Shown here piece by piece: positions 8,534 through 16,921 of a DNA stretch of 64,000 bases. The notes below the pieces were generated by a model. That model worked only from the letters and a program-made list of their open reading frames with translations. It had not been told where the DNA came from and did not search any database. Where the stretch lies: NCBI RefSeq assembly GCF_003065365.1, contig NZ_CP023276.1, forward strand, positions 1,612,001 to 1,676,000. Direction: 5' to 3'. This stretch comes from Polynucleobacter difficilis (lineage in GTDB: Bacteria > Pseudomonadota > Gammaproteobacteria > Burkholderiales > Burkholderiaceae). The position numbers and the translations under genes are program-made. Within the stretch, counting starts at the first letter, position 1. Each line of letters begins with the position of its first letter.

Positions 8534-9393
8534 GCCACTCCGTTCCGTTTAAACCAATCGAGGCACTTCACCCAGCCATCGGCTGCAGGACCAGCACGGT
8601 AGGTCTCACGATAATCGGCATGAAACGCATGGGGCGCATCAAGGTAAATCTCAAAACGCGATGCTTTGGCTGCGAGATTTTTTGATCCTGCAGCAGCCAA
8701 TGCTTGACGCATCTTATCGACGCTTTCCAGTGGAATGCCGGTATCAGCTGAACCATACAAGCCAAGTACAGGGGCCTTCAGTTCTGCCGCAATGTCGACG
8801 GGATGGCGTGGGTTGCCGACTGTTTTTTCACCGACCAAACGGCCATACCAGGCAACGCCTGCCCGAACTTCAGGCATGGTGGCGGAAAGCCACGTAATGC
8901 GCCCACCCCAGCAAAAACCGGTAACGCCGACGCGCTTCACATCGCCGCCATTGGCGCCGGCCCATGCAATCGCTGCTTTAATATCACCCAAAACCTGTAC
9001 ATCCGGTGTTTTCGCAACAATATTGCTAAAAATTTCGGCTACGGTTCCATAGGTATTGGGATCGCCCGCACGCACAAAAAATTCGGGGGCAATCGCCAGG
9101 TAACCCAACTTCGCAAAACGGCGGGTGACATCCGCAATGTATTCATGAACGCCAAAAATCTCGCTGCACACAATCACGATCGGTAGCGGTCCCTTCGCCT
9201 TTTCAGGGCGAGATACGTAAGCAGGCATCTGAATGCTGCCCGATGGAATGGATAATTCGCCGGCTTTGATACCGGCAAAGTCGGTTTTAATTGCCTGCGC
9301 TAAAACGGGTTGGGATGCTGCAACAAAACCGACGCCCAGGCCAGTTGCTGTTACAGCCGACGCCTTCATGAAGTCTCTTCGATTAGTACTCAT
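8530..9393 (-). CDS. Dienelactone hydrolase family protein with Tat signal
   Basis: An alpha/beta hydrolase of 287 residues. The N-terminus MSTNRRDFMKAS followed by a hydrophobic stretch and LAQA is a Tat signal, so the protein is probably exported. The catalytic Cys161 lies in GFCWGG, with Asp217 in GSADTGIP and His255 in DAPHAFH, the DLH triad. ATG 9393 is preferred to ATG 9399 because GAGGAG lies 6 nt before it, while it abuts the earlier ATG. It overlaps the ZIP transporter gene downstream by 4 bp. The natural substrate is unknown; the chlorocatechol pathway is not present nearby. Confidence 0.92.
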   Translation of the reverse strand: MSTNRRDFMKASAVTATGLGVGFVAASQPVLAQAIKTDFAGIKAGELSIPSGSIQMPAYVSRPEKAKGPLPIVIVCSEIFGVHEYIADVTRRFAKLGYLAIAPEFFVRAGDPNTYGTVAEIFSNIVAKTPDVQVLGDIKAAIAWAGANGGDVKRVGVTGFCWGGRITWLSATMPEVRAGVAWYGRLVGEKTVGNPRHPVDIAAELKAPVLGLYGSADTGIPLESVDKMRQALAAAGSKNLAAKASRFEIYLDAPHAFHADYRETYRAGPAADGWVKCLDWFKRNGVA

Positions 9394-9416
9394 ATTCATC
9401 TCCTCATTTCATTTGA

Positions 9417-12251
9417 TTAATGCGCTTCTTCCCAATTATCACCGACACCGATACTAACCAGCAAAGGTACCTTCAGTGTTGCCACCGAGCACATCAGTCC
9501 CGGCAGGGCCTTTTGTACGTAATCCAGCTCGTCTAAAGGCACATCAAAGACCAGTTCATCGTGCACTTGCAGCAACATCCGTGTTTTCAGGTTTTCGGTC
9601 TCGAGCCAATTCTGTACCGCTACCATCGCCAATTTAATTAAATCCGCAGCAGTGCCTTGCATCGGCGCATTAATAGCAGCGCGTTCGGCGCCCTGCCGGC
9701 GGGGGCCATTAGACCCCTTAATCTCGGGCAACCAAAGCCGCCGACCAAAGACCGTTTCGACATAGCCCTGCTCTCGTGCCTGCAGTTTGGTTTCCTCCAT
9801 GTAGTGGGCTACGCTGGGGTAACGCTCAAAGTAAGTGGCAATGTATTTTTGTGCAGCGGCGCGCTCAATACCTAAATTGCCAGCAAGGCCATACGCACTC
9901 ATGCCATAAATCAAACCAAAGTTAATCACCTTGGCATAGCGACGTTGTTCTGACGATACTTGCTCGAGCGGAATGCCGAAAATTTCAGCGGCAGTTGCCT
10001 GATGAATGTCTTTACCCGCTGCAAATGCGGTTAACAAACTGTCATCTTCCGCAATGTGCGCCATGATGCGCAGTTCAATTTGCGAATAATCGGCAGACAG
10101 TAACTTACAACCTGCCGCTGGCACAAACGCTTCGCGTATCCGCCGACCCTCCTCGGTACGAACCGGAATGTTCTGCATATTGGGCTCGCTTGATGCCAAG
10201 CGCCCAGTCACTGCAACGGCCTGCGAGAAATTGGTATGCACGCGCCCAGTTTTGGGGTTGACCATGCGTGGCAATTTCTCAATGTAGGTCGACATCAGTT
10301 TTGCCAGGCCGCGGTAATCCAAAATCCTCGCAGGCAAGGGAAAGTCCTCCGCCAGTTTTTGCAATACCTCTTCATCGGTCGACGGGGCGCCTGATGGTGT
10401 TTTCTTAATCACCGGTAACTGCAATTGCCCAAACAGAATCTCGGCAATTTGTTTAGGCGACTGAATATTAAATGGCTGCCCTGCAAGCGCATGAATCTCG
10501 CCCTCTAAGGCCAACAGTCGCTTACCTACTTCGAGTCCTTGGGCCGCTAAACGCGCCGAGTCAATCCGAATGCCATTGCGCTCCATCACTCCCAGGACGC
10601 GCATGGCGGGCATTTCGATCTGTTCGTATACGTAGCGCAAGCCAGGGCTATTTTCAATCTGCGGCCATAAAAAATGATGCAGGCGCAAAGTAATATCGGC
10701 ATCTTCTGCTGCATAGTTGGTTGCTGTTGCCAGGTCGACTTGATCAAAGCCAATTTGATGTGCACCCTTACCGCACACTTCTTCGTAGCGAATGGTCTTC
10801 ACACCCAAGTGGCGCTCCGCCAAGCTATCCATATTGTGGGCCAAATGGGATTCCAAAACATAGGACTCCAACAAGGTGTCGTGCTGTATCCCGCGCAAGG
10901 TAATACCGTAGTTCGCAAAAATGTGGGCGTCGTACTTGAGATTCTGTCCGACTTTGTGGCGCTTGGGGTCCTCTAGCCACGGGCGTATTTGATCCAAGAC
11001 CGATTGGCGATCGAGTTGATCCTCGCCGGTGCGGTGTGCCAATGGGATGTAACAGGCAACGCCCTCTTCCGCACTAAGTGAAATGCCAACGAGTTCGGCT
11101 ACCAATGCGTCAAGCCCAGTAGTTTCCGTATCAACGCATACCAAATCAGCAGCGGCTATTTTGGCGAGCCATGCATCGAGTCTTGTCTGATCAACCACGC
11201 ATTCGTATCGACGCTCAATCGCGTTTTGCTGCGTAGCGTCTTTTGCTGGAATCGTTGGCGTGAGCGCTGGCGCTTGCATTGATTTTGATGGGCTTGCTTT
11301 GGATGGCGAATCAACATTGCCAACCAAATCGAATGTGGGAGCTTCGCTTGATGAAGTAGTAGTTACTGCGCCACTACCTTCTTCACTCAAACGCTTCTCC
11401 ACATCACGTAACCAGGTTTTAAATGCAAAGCGCTCGAAGAACTCTTTTAATGCGGGTAAATTTTCTGGCTTGGCATGCAAATCATCGAGGCCAGGGATAT
11501 GCTCATTGAGATCGCAGTCCAATTTAACGGTGAGTAGTTCACGCGCGCGCAATAACCATGGCAGGCTGGCGCGGAGGTTATCACCCACTACGCCTTTGAT
11601 TTCATCCGCACATGCCATTAACTGATCTAAGTCACCGTATTCGGCGAGCCACTTATTTGCGGTCTTCGGCCCAGCCTTAGGTACTCCAGGTACGTTATCC
11701 ACCGCATCGCCAACGATGGTGAGGTAGTCGACAATGCGCTCGGGCGGTACCCCGAACTTTTGTATCACCCCATCCACATCGAGCTTTTCATCGGTCATCG
11801 TATTAATCAGCGATACCGATGGATTAACCAGTTGCGCCAAATCCTTATCCCCAGTCGAGATGATGGTGTCCCAGCCTGCCTCAGTAGCTTGTCTGGCCAG
11901 CGTACCAATGACGTCGTCCGCTTCCACCCCTGAAACCACCAAAACGGGCCAGCCTAAGGCCTTGACCAGTTCATGAATCGGCTCAATTTGCGCGACCAGG
12001 TCTTCCGGCATGGAACTGCGATTTGCCTTGTATTCGGGGTACATTTCATCCCGGAAGGTCTTGCCTTTGGCATCAAAAACGCAGGCTAAGTGGTCTGCCT
12101 GGATCTCGGCCCTAGCACGCCGCATCATATTAACCATGCCATAGACCGCTCCAGTAGGCTCTCCAGCCGCATTTCGGAGGTCTGGCATGCCATGAAAGGC
12201 CCGATACAGGTAACTGGAGCCGTCTACCAACAAGAGTCTATGTTTAGTCAT
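9417..12251 (-). CDS. polA: DNA polymerase I
   Basis: Full-length Pol I of 944 residues used in repair and Okazaki-fragment processing. The N-terminal 5' nuclease is present (LLVDGSSYLYRAFHGMPDL). The 3'-5' proofreading domain is apparently active, with the DTETTGLD exo I motif near 375. The polymerase shows motif A SADYSQIELRIMAHIAED, motif B RRYAKVINFGLIYGMSAYG and motif C QVHDELVFD. ATG 12251 is preferred to an upstream in-frame TTG. There is no Shine-Dalgarno; TACGAT on the minus strand lies 6 nt before the ATG. A Ser/Pro-rich linker separates the 5' nuclease and 3'-5' exonuclease parts. Confidence 0.98.
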   Translation of the reverse strand: MTKHRLLLVDGSSYLYRAFHGMPDLRNAAGEPTGAVYGMVNMMRRARAEIQADHLACVFDAKGKTFRDEMYPEYKANRSSMPEDLVAQIEPIHELVKALGWPVLVVSGVEADDVIGTLARQATEAGWDTIISTGDKDLAQLVNPSVSLINTMTDEKLDVDGVIQKFGVPPERIVDYLTIVGDAVDNVPGVPKAGPKTANKWLAEYGDLDQLMACADEIKGVVGDNLRASLPWLLRARELLTVKLDCDLNEHIPGLDDLHAKPENLPALKEFFERFAFKTWLRDVEKRLSEEGSGAVTTTSSSEAPTFDLVGNVDSPSKASPSKSMQAPALTPTIPAKDATQQNAIERRYECVVDQTRLDAWLAKIAAADLVCVDTETTGLDALVAELVGISLSAEEGVACYIPLAHRTGEDQLDRQSVLDQIRPWLEDPKRHKVGQNLKYDAHIFANYGITLRGIQHDTLLESYVLESHLAHNMDSLAERHLGVKTIRYEEVCGKGAHQIGFDQVDLATATNYAAEDADITLRLHHFLWPQIENSPGLRYVYEQIEMPAMRVLGVMERNGIRIDSARLAAQGLEVGKRLLALEGEIHALAGQPFNIQSPKQIAEILFGQLQLPVIKKTPSGAPSTDEEVLQKLAEDFPLPARILDYRGLAKLMSTYIEKLPRMVNPKTGRVHTNFSQAVAVTGRLASSEPNMQNIPVRTEEGRRIREAFVPAAGCKLLSADYSQIELRIMAHIAEDDSLLTAFAAGKDIHQATAAEIFGIPLEQVSSEQRRYAKVINFGLIYGMSAYGLAGNLGIERAAAQKYIATYFERYPSVAHYMEETKLQAREQGYVETVFGRRLWLPEIKGSNGPRRQGAERAAINAPMQGTAADLIKLAMVAVQNWLETENLKTRMLLQVHDELVFDVPLDELDYVQKALPGLMCSVATLKVPLLVSIGVGDNWEEAH

Positions 12252-12347
12252 ACCGCAATCGTACAATCTAGTTACTTACTTGTTGCCAATTCCTTGCCAT
12301 CTCGGCTGAGGAGCTGGCTTGAGATAACCTAAAACCAAGATCACTTT

Positions 12348-12731
12348 ATGCGCCCAACCCTGCACCTGCTTGCAACTTCGCTGATTTCAAGCCTCATGGC
12401 CGTTTGCGCCTCTGCCCAAGCTCAAGGGGGAAATTCCCAGGCCCTGAGCCCAGCAGAGCTTAATCGCATTAATAATCAACCGATTGCAGCCCCCGTTGGC
12501 AACCCCGGCGCACTCGGTAATGCCGATGCGCGTAAGCCCACTTTCGAGTACACCGATCCAGGCGGCACTCAAGTCAAAGAATTTCGTGATGCCAATGCAC
12601 CGACCGAGGTTCAAGTCAAAGGCCCCTTAGGCACCTATGAAATGTCGCCCCCTACATCCGTCATGCCCGGACCAAGCAACCAAAGCAATGACAATTTGCT
12701 GAGCGTTCCCAGTATCAGCATTCCGTTTTAA
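12348..12731 (+). CDS. Small secreted protein, DUF2782-like
   Basis: A 127-residue protein with a signal peptide (MRPTLHLLATSLISSLMAVC, cleavage near ASAQA) and a low-complexity Pro/Asn/Ser-rich mature part. The segment FEYTDPGGTQVKEFRDANAP, then 'EVQVKGPLGTYEMSPP', fits the pattern of DUF2782, a family of unknown function often found beside polA. It lies 12 bp before thrB and is probably co-transcribed with it. The family call is from memory of pattern and context. No enzymatic motif is seen. Confidence 0.65.
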   Translation: MRPTLHLLATSLISSLMAVCASAQAQGGNSQALSPAELNRINNQPIAAPVGNPGALGNADARKPTFEYTDPGGTQVKEFRDANAPTEVQVKGPLGTYEMSPPTSVMPGPSNQSNDNLLSVPSISIPF

Positions 12732-12743
12732 GTCGCGTCTCGT

Positions 12744-13724
12744 ATGGCTGTATTTACCCCCGTTCAATTAAGCGATATCGCGAAATGGATTTCTACCGAC
12801 TTTGATATTGGGGTAGCGTCGGCTGTTCGTGGCATTCAGGGTGGGATTGAGAACTCCAATTTTTTTCTCGACACAAAGAACGAGCGCGGTCCAAACGAAT
12901 ACGTTCTTACTATTTTTGAGCGTTTATCTGCGGCCCAGCTTCCCTACTATCTTGAGCTCATGCGCCACTTGGCCGACAAGGGCATTCCTGTGCCTAAGCC
13001 GATTGCGAATCACGCAGGCGCAATTTTATTTACACTCAAAAGCAAGCCAGCCGCAATCGTCAGTAAGTTAGCCGGCGCATCCTGTATGCAGCCCACCTCC
13101 GACCACTGCGCGATGGTTGGCGCAATGCTAGCCAAGATGCATCTCGCTGGCGCTGACTTTTCAGGCCACCAACCGAATCTGCGTAGCCTTGGCTGGTGGC
13201 GCGAAACAGTTCCAGCGATATTGCCCCACCTAAGCACCGATCAAAGTGCCTTGCTGGTTGATGAGATGGCTTTTCAAGAAGCATTTTTTGCATCGGCCGC
13301 ATACCGCGCACTTCCAGAAGGCGCTAGCCATTGCGATCTCTTTCGCGACAACGTCCTATTTGAAGGTCAAGGCTCAGCGATGCGTCTTGGTGGATTTTTT
13401 GATTTCTATTTTGCCGGTACCGATAAATGGTTATTTGATCTTGCGGTCACCATCAATGATTGGTGCTTCTTAGAAGGCGGCGCGCTGGATTCTGGTCGCA
13501 TGCAAGCTTTAGTTGATGCCTATCAATCCGTACGTCCCCTCAGCCCAGATGAACTAGCTAGTGTTGCAGCCATGCTGCGAGCTGCAGCCCTGCGTTTTTG
13601 GATCTCGCGTTTGTGGGATTTTTATTTGCCCCGGGATGCGCAGATGTTGACGCCCCATGATCCAAGTCACTTCGAGCGAATATTACGTAGCCGCCGCCAA
13701 TCTGCTGCAGGTTCTGTTTTTTAA
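12744..13724 (+). CDS. thrB: Homoserine kinase (APH-fold type)
   Basis: Phosphorylates homoserine in threonine synthesis. Its 326 residues belong to the aminoglycoside-phosphotransferase fold, not the GHMP-fold ThrB of E. coli. The catalytic loop HCDLFRDNVLF and the metal-binding segment LGGFFDFYFAGTDKW (the family often has IDF there) are visible, as is the N-terminal GGIENSNFFL. The polA-small protein-thrB order is common in beta-proteobacteria. thrC and hom are not in the window. Confidence 0.93.
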   Translation: MAVFTPVQLSDIAKWISTDFDIGVASAVRGIQGGIENSNFFLDTKNERGPNEYVLTIFERLSAAQLPYYLELMRHLADKGIPVPKPIANHAGAILFTLKSKPAAIVSKLAGASCMQPTSDHCAMVGAMLAKMHLAGADFSGHQPNLRSLGWWRETVPAILPHLSTDQSALLVDEMAFQEAFFASAAYRALPEGASHCDLFRDNVLFEGQGSAMRLGGFFDFYFAGTDKWLFDLAVTINDWCFLEGGALDSGRMQALVDAYQSVRPLSPDELASVAAMLRAAALRFWISRLWDFYLPRDAQMLTPHDPSHFERILRSRRQSAAGSVF

Positions 13725-13747
13725 AATCGATCCCACAAAGCGCCTAG

Positions 13748-14539
13748 ATGAAACTCAATCATGTAAACCACAAAGAAGGCATCACCTGGATACGCCAGGG
13801 ATTTTGGCTTTTTAAAAAAAATCCGCTCGGGTTTTTAATGCTGGTCTTCATGTACATTTTCTTTGCACAACTGTCTATCTTGATTCCAGTGATTGGCGTC
13901 TTTGCTGTGCTCTTGTTAACACCCGCCCTCTCGGTTGGTTTTATGACCGCATGCCGGCAAGCCATCCAAGAGGAACGGATTCTACCTACGGCGTATTTGG
14001 CTGCATTTCGATTGCCATCGACACTGGCGCGTAAGCGCATTTTGCAACTCGGTCTGATTTACACCGCCTGCATCTTAATCCTCAGCTTTTTGGTCAGTCT
14101 TATTGTTGACTTTGAGGCGCTTCTGCCACTTTTGACTAGTGACCAAGCCCCTAGTGCGGAGGCGATGCAACAGCTGTACAAATTAGCGTTTATTGGCGGC
14201 TTACTCTACATTCCAGTTGCAATGCTGATGTGGTTTGCGCCCCTTTTGGTTGCCTGGGCTGAAATGCCGGTGATGCAAGCCATCTTTTCGAGCTGGATGG
14301 CATGCTGGTCCAATCGCGCTGCCTTTGCTTATTACCTGGTGATTTGGGGCATTGTTCTCGTAGCGCTGCCCATGATGATTGGGGGTTTGCTCGATGCCAT
14401 TGATTTAGGGAGCATCGCTTCCTACATTGTTGCACCCATATCGATGGCCGGACTCACGATTATGTATTGCTCTTTCTTTGCCACCTGGAAGGGCTGCTTC
14501 ACTGACAACAACATTGAGCAGCTATCGACCGAAGGGTAG
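13748..14539 (+). CDS. BPSS1780-family membrane protein
   Basis: A 263-residue integral membrane protein with about five to six hydrophobic helices (first near 25-65, then around 100-120, 150-175, 195-215 and 225-250). The opening 'GITWIRQGFWLFKKNPLGFLMLVF' and 'TPALSVGFMTACRQA' match the beta-proteobacterial BPSS1780 family, whose function is unknown. It follows thrB by 23 bp on the same strand and ends 6 bp from the uvrD stop. No transporter or enzyme motif can be named. Confidence 0.75.
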   Translation: MKLNHVNHKEGITWIRQGFWLFKKNPLGFLMLVFMYIFFAQLSILIPVIGVFAVLLLTPALSVGFMTACRQAIQEERILPTAYLAAFRLPSTLARKRILQLGLIYTACILILSFLVSLIVDFEALLPLLTSDQAPSAEAMQQLYKLAFIGGLLYIPVAMLMWFAPLLVAWAEMPVMQAIFSSWMACWSNRAAFAYYLVIWGIVLVALPMMIGGLLDAIDLGSIASYIVAPISMAGLTIMYCSFFATWKGCFTDNNIEQLSTEG

Positions 14540-14545
14540 CCTGAC

Positions 14546-16897
14546 CTAGCTGTCAATTGCCGTGAGTTTGGCGATGCTGAGTTGCAACCACTTCACACCA
14601 TGGCGCTTGAAGTTCACTTGAGCACGTGCTTCAAGGTCGAGGCCTTCTAAGCCGACAACACGGCCCTCACCAAACTTCGTATGAAAGACGGCTTGCCCAA
14701 TTGCAAAGGGGTATCCTGAGCGCGGCGGCGCGGCCATACGCTTAACAGTCTCAGTGGCTTTATTACGACTTCCTAAGCGCGGGGTATCCATATCAAACGT
14801 GTCTGCGCTATCGTTATCGCGCTGACGGGTATAGCCACCGCTCTGCCAACTGGAGCCCGTATTACGACTACCGCCCCAGCGCGCATCCTTTGCTTTGGGT
14901 GTCAGCCATTTCAGGGAATCGGATGGCAACTCTTCCAAGAAACGCGATGGCATGTTGTAGCGCACTTGGCCATGCAACATGCGGGATTGCGTATGCGATA
15001 GGTAAAGGCGCTCTTTTGCGCGAGTAATTGCCACATACATTAATCGGCGCTCTTCTTCTAGGCCATTGGCTTCATTGACGCTGTTCTCATGCGGAAACAA
15101 GCCTTCTTCCAGGCCTGTGATGAACACGGCAGTGAACTCAAGCCCCTTGGCAGAATGCACCGTCATCAACTGAATCGCATCCTGTCCGGCTTGCGCTTGG
15201 TTATCGCCTGCCTCAAGCGAGGCGTGAGATAAAAAGCCAGCAAGCGGCGATGCTTCGAGCGTACCTGGGTCGTTTTCTCCGGGCAATAATGCGGCTTCGG
15301 CATTTTGCCCATAGCCCTCTTCGGCTATAAACGCCGTAGCTGCATTCACGAGTTCTTGTAAGTTTTCGACGCGATCTTGGCCTTCGCGCTCGGTCAAGTA
15401 GTGCTGGATTAAGCCGCTGTGCTGAATCACAAACTCAACCGTTTCTGGCAGGGTGTTGCGGCGGGTTGCCTCGCGCATGTGGTCAACCAGGCGCACAAAG
15501 CTGCCTAAGGCCGCACCGGCCTTTCCTTCTAAGCTGGAGGCGGCCAAATACAGTGAGCATTGCTGCTGCCGTGCTGCGTCTTGCAATGCCTCGATCGAGC
15601 GCGCACCAATGCCGCGCGTTGGAAAATTAACCACTCTAGAGAATGACGTATCGTCATTAGGGTTCTCTAATAAGCGCAAGTATGCGAGGGCGTGTTTAAT
15701 TTCAGCGCGCTCAAAAAAGCGCAGACCGCCATACACGCGGTATGGAATCCCTGACGAAAATAGACCGTGCTCAATAATGCGTGACTGGGCATTGCTGCGA
15801 TAAAGAAGCGCAATATCGCTGCGCCGCAAGCCCCCATTGACGAGCGCTTTAATCTCATCAATCAGCCAACTGGCCTCCATGCCATCACTCGCTGCTTCAT
15901 AGATACGAACTGGCTCGCCATGGCCCGCATCGGTTCGCAGATTCTTTCCGAGGCGACCCGTGTTGTTCGCAATCAAGTGATTTGCCGAATCCAGAATATG
16001 GCCATGCGAGCGGTAGTTTTGCTCTAACTTAACCATGATCGGCTGAAATTGGTTTTCATAGAGGCGCATGTTGGCAACATCTGCGCCGCGGAAAGCATAA
16101 ATACTTTGATCATCATCGCCTACAGCAAAGACAGCGCTCGCATCTGCTTTGGCGCGGCCGCCATCGTGACCAGATAGGAGCTTTAACCAGGCGTACTGCA
16201 GTGCATTGGTGTCTTGGAACTCATCGATCAAGATGTGCCTAAAACGCTCTTGATAATGGTTACGAATGGCTTCGTTGTGCTTTAAGAGTTCGTAGCTACG
16301 TAATAAGAGTTCAGCAAAATCAACCACGCCCTCCCGCTGGCACTGCTGGTCATAAGCATCGTAGAGCTGCGCCATGCGCGCCTGAAAATCATCGCCGCTT
16401 TCCAAATCGCGCGCCCGCATACCGCGCTCCTTGGCGTGCGCAATGAAATACTGCAACTGCTTGGGTGGATACTTTTCATCATCAACTTTGAGACCTTTGA
16501 GGAGTCGCTTGATTGCCGACAACTGGTCTTGGGTATCTAAAATTTGAAAGGTAGAGGGGAGACCCGCGTCGCGGTGGTGCGCTCGCAGTAAGCGGTTACA
16601 GAGACCATGAAACGTGCCAATCCACATCCCGCGGGTATTGATCGGCAGCATCGAGCTCAGCCGCATCATCATCTCTTTGGCCGCTTTATTGGTGAATGTC
16701 ACTGCCAAGACCCCAATAGGCGAAACCTGGCCTGTTTGGATCAGCCAAGCAATGCGGGTGGTGAGTACCCGCGTCTTGCCACTACCGGCGCCGGCCAAGA
16801 TCAGGGCGGACTGGGCATGGCCATTTTCTGCAACCGGAGGTAGGGTCACCGCCTCGCGTTGTTCTGGGTTTAGGTTCGCGAGTAGGTCTGAATACAT
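14546..16897 (-). CDS. uvrD: DNA helicase II, UvrD/PcrA type
   Basis: Superfamily 1A 3'-5' helicase for nucleotide excision and mismatch repair. The 783 residues include the Walker A motif GAGSGKT (near 37-43), DEFQDTN (motif II), GDDDQSIYAFRGA (motif III region), VHSAKGLEF and 'YVAITRAKERLYLSHT' (motif VI). The C-terminal tail with 'GEGRVVGLEG' and 'KWLQLSIAKL' resembles the RNA-polymerase-binding Tudor-like end of UvrD/PcrA. There is no Shine-Dalgarno. A TATAAT on the minus strand ends 7 nt before the ATG, in a 24-bp gap shared with valS. Confidence 0.97.
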   Translation of the reverse strand: MYSDLLANLNPEQREAVTLPPVAENGHAQSALILAGAGSGKTRVLTTRIAWLIQTGQVSPIGVLAVTFTNKAAKEMMMRLSSMLPINTRGMWIGTFHGLCNRLLRAHHRDAGLPSTFQILDTQDQLSAIKRLLKGLKVDDEKYPPKQLQYFIAHAKERGMRARDLESGDDFQARMAQLYDAYDQQCQREGVVDFAELLLRSYELLKHNEAIRNHYQERFRHILIDEFQDTNALQYAWLKLLSGHDGGRAKADASAVFAVGDDDQSIYAFRGADVANMRLYENQFQPIMVKLEQNYRSHGHILDSANHLIANNTGRLGKNLRTDAGHGEPVRIYEAASDGMEASWLIDEIKALVNGGLRRSDIALLYRSNAQSRIIEHGLFSSGIPYRVYGGLRFFERAEIKHALAYLRLLENPNDDTSFSRVVNFPTRGIGARSIEALQDAARQQQCSLYLAASSLEGKAGAALGSFVRLVDHMREATRRNTLPETVEFVIQHSGLIQHYLTEREGQDRVENLQELVNAATAFIAEEGYGQNAEAALLPGENDPGTLEASPLAGFLSHASLEAGDNQAQAGQDAIQLMTVHSAKGLEFTAVFITGLEEGLFPHENSVNEANGLEEERRLMYVAITRAKERLYLSHTQSRMLHGQVRYNMPSRFLEELPSDSLKWLTPKAKDARWGGSRNTGSSWQSGGYTRQRDNDSADTFDMDTPRLGSRNKATETVKRMAAPPRSGYPFAIGQAVFHTKFGEGRVVGLEGLDLEARAQVNFKRHGVKWLQLSIAKLTAIDS

Positions 16898-16904
16898 TAC
16901 GCCA

Positions 16905-16912
16905 ATTATAAT
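16905..16912. promoter_or_regulatory. Palindromic -10 element between uvrD and valS
   Basis: The 8-bp ATTATAAT reads TATAAT on both strands (16907-16912 plus, 16910-16905 minus). It is the only promoter-like element in the 24-bp gap between the start codons and could serve both genes. The predicted start points fall at or close to both ATGs. No good -35 hexamer is seen on either side. Confidence 0.55.
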
Positions 16913-16921
16913 TTGACTCTT

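Noticed and set aside
16913..16918. TTGACT as a -35 box for valS
   Set aside because: It lies only 4-9 nt before the valS ATG, too close to act as a -35 for that gene.
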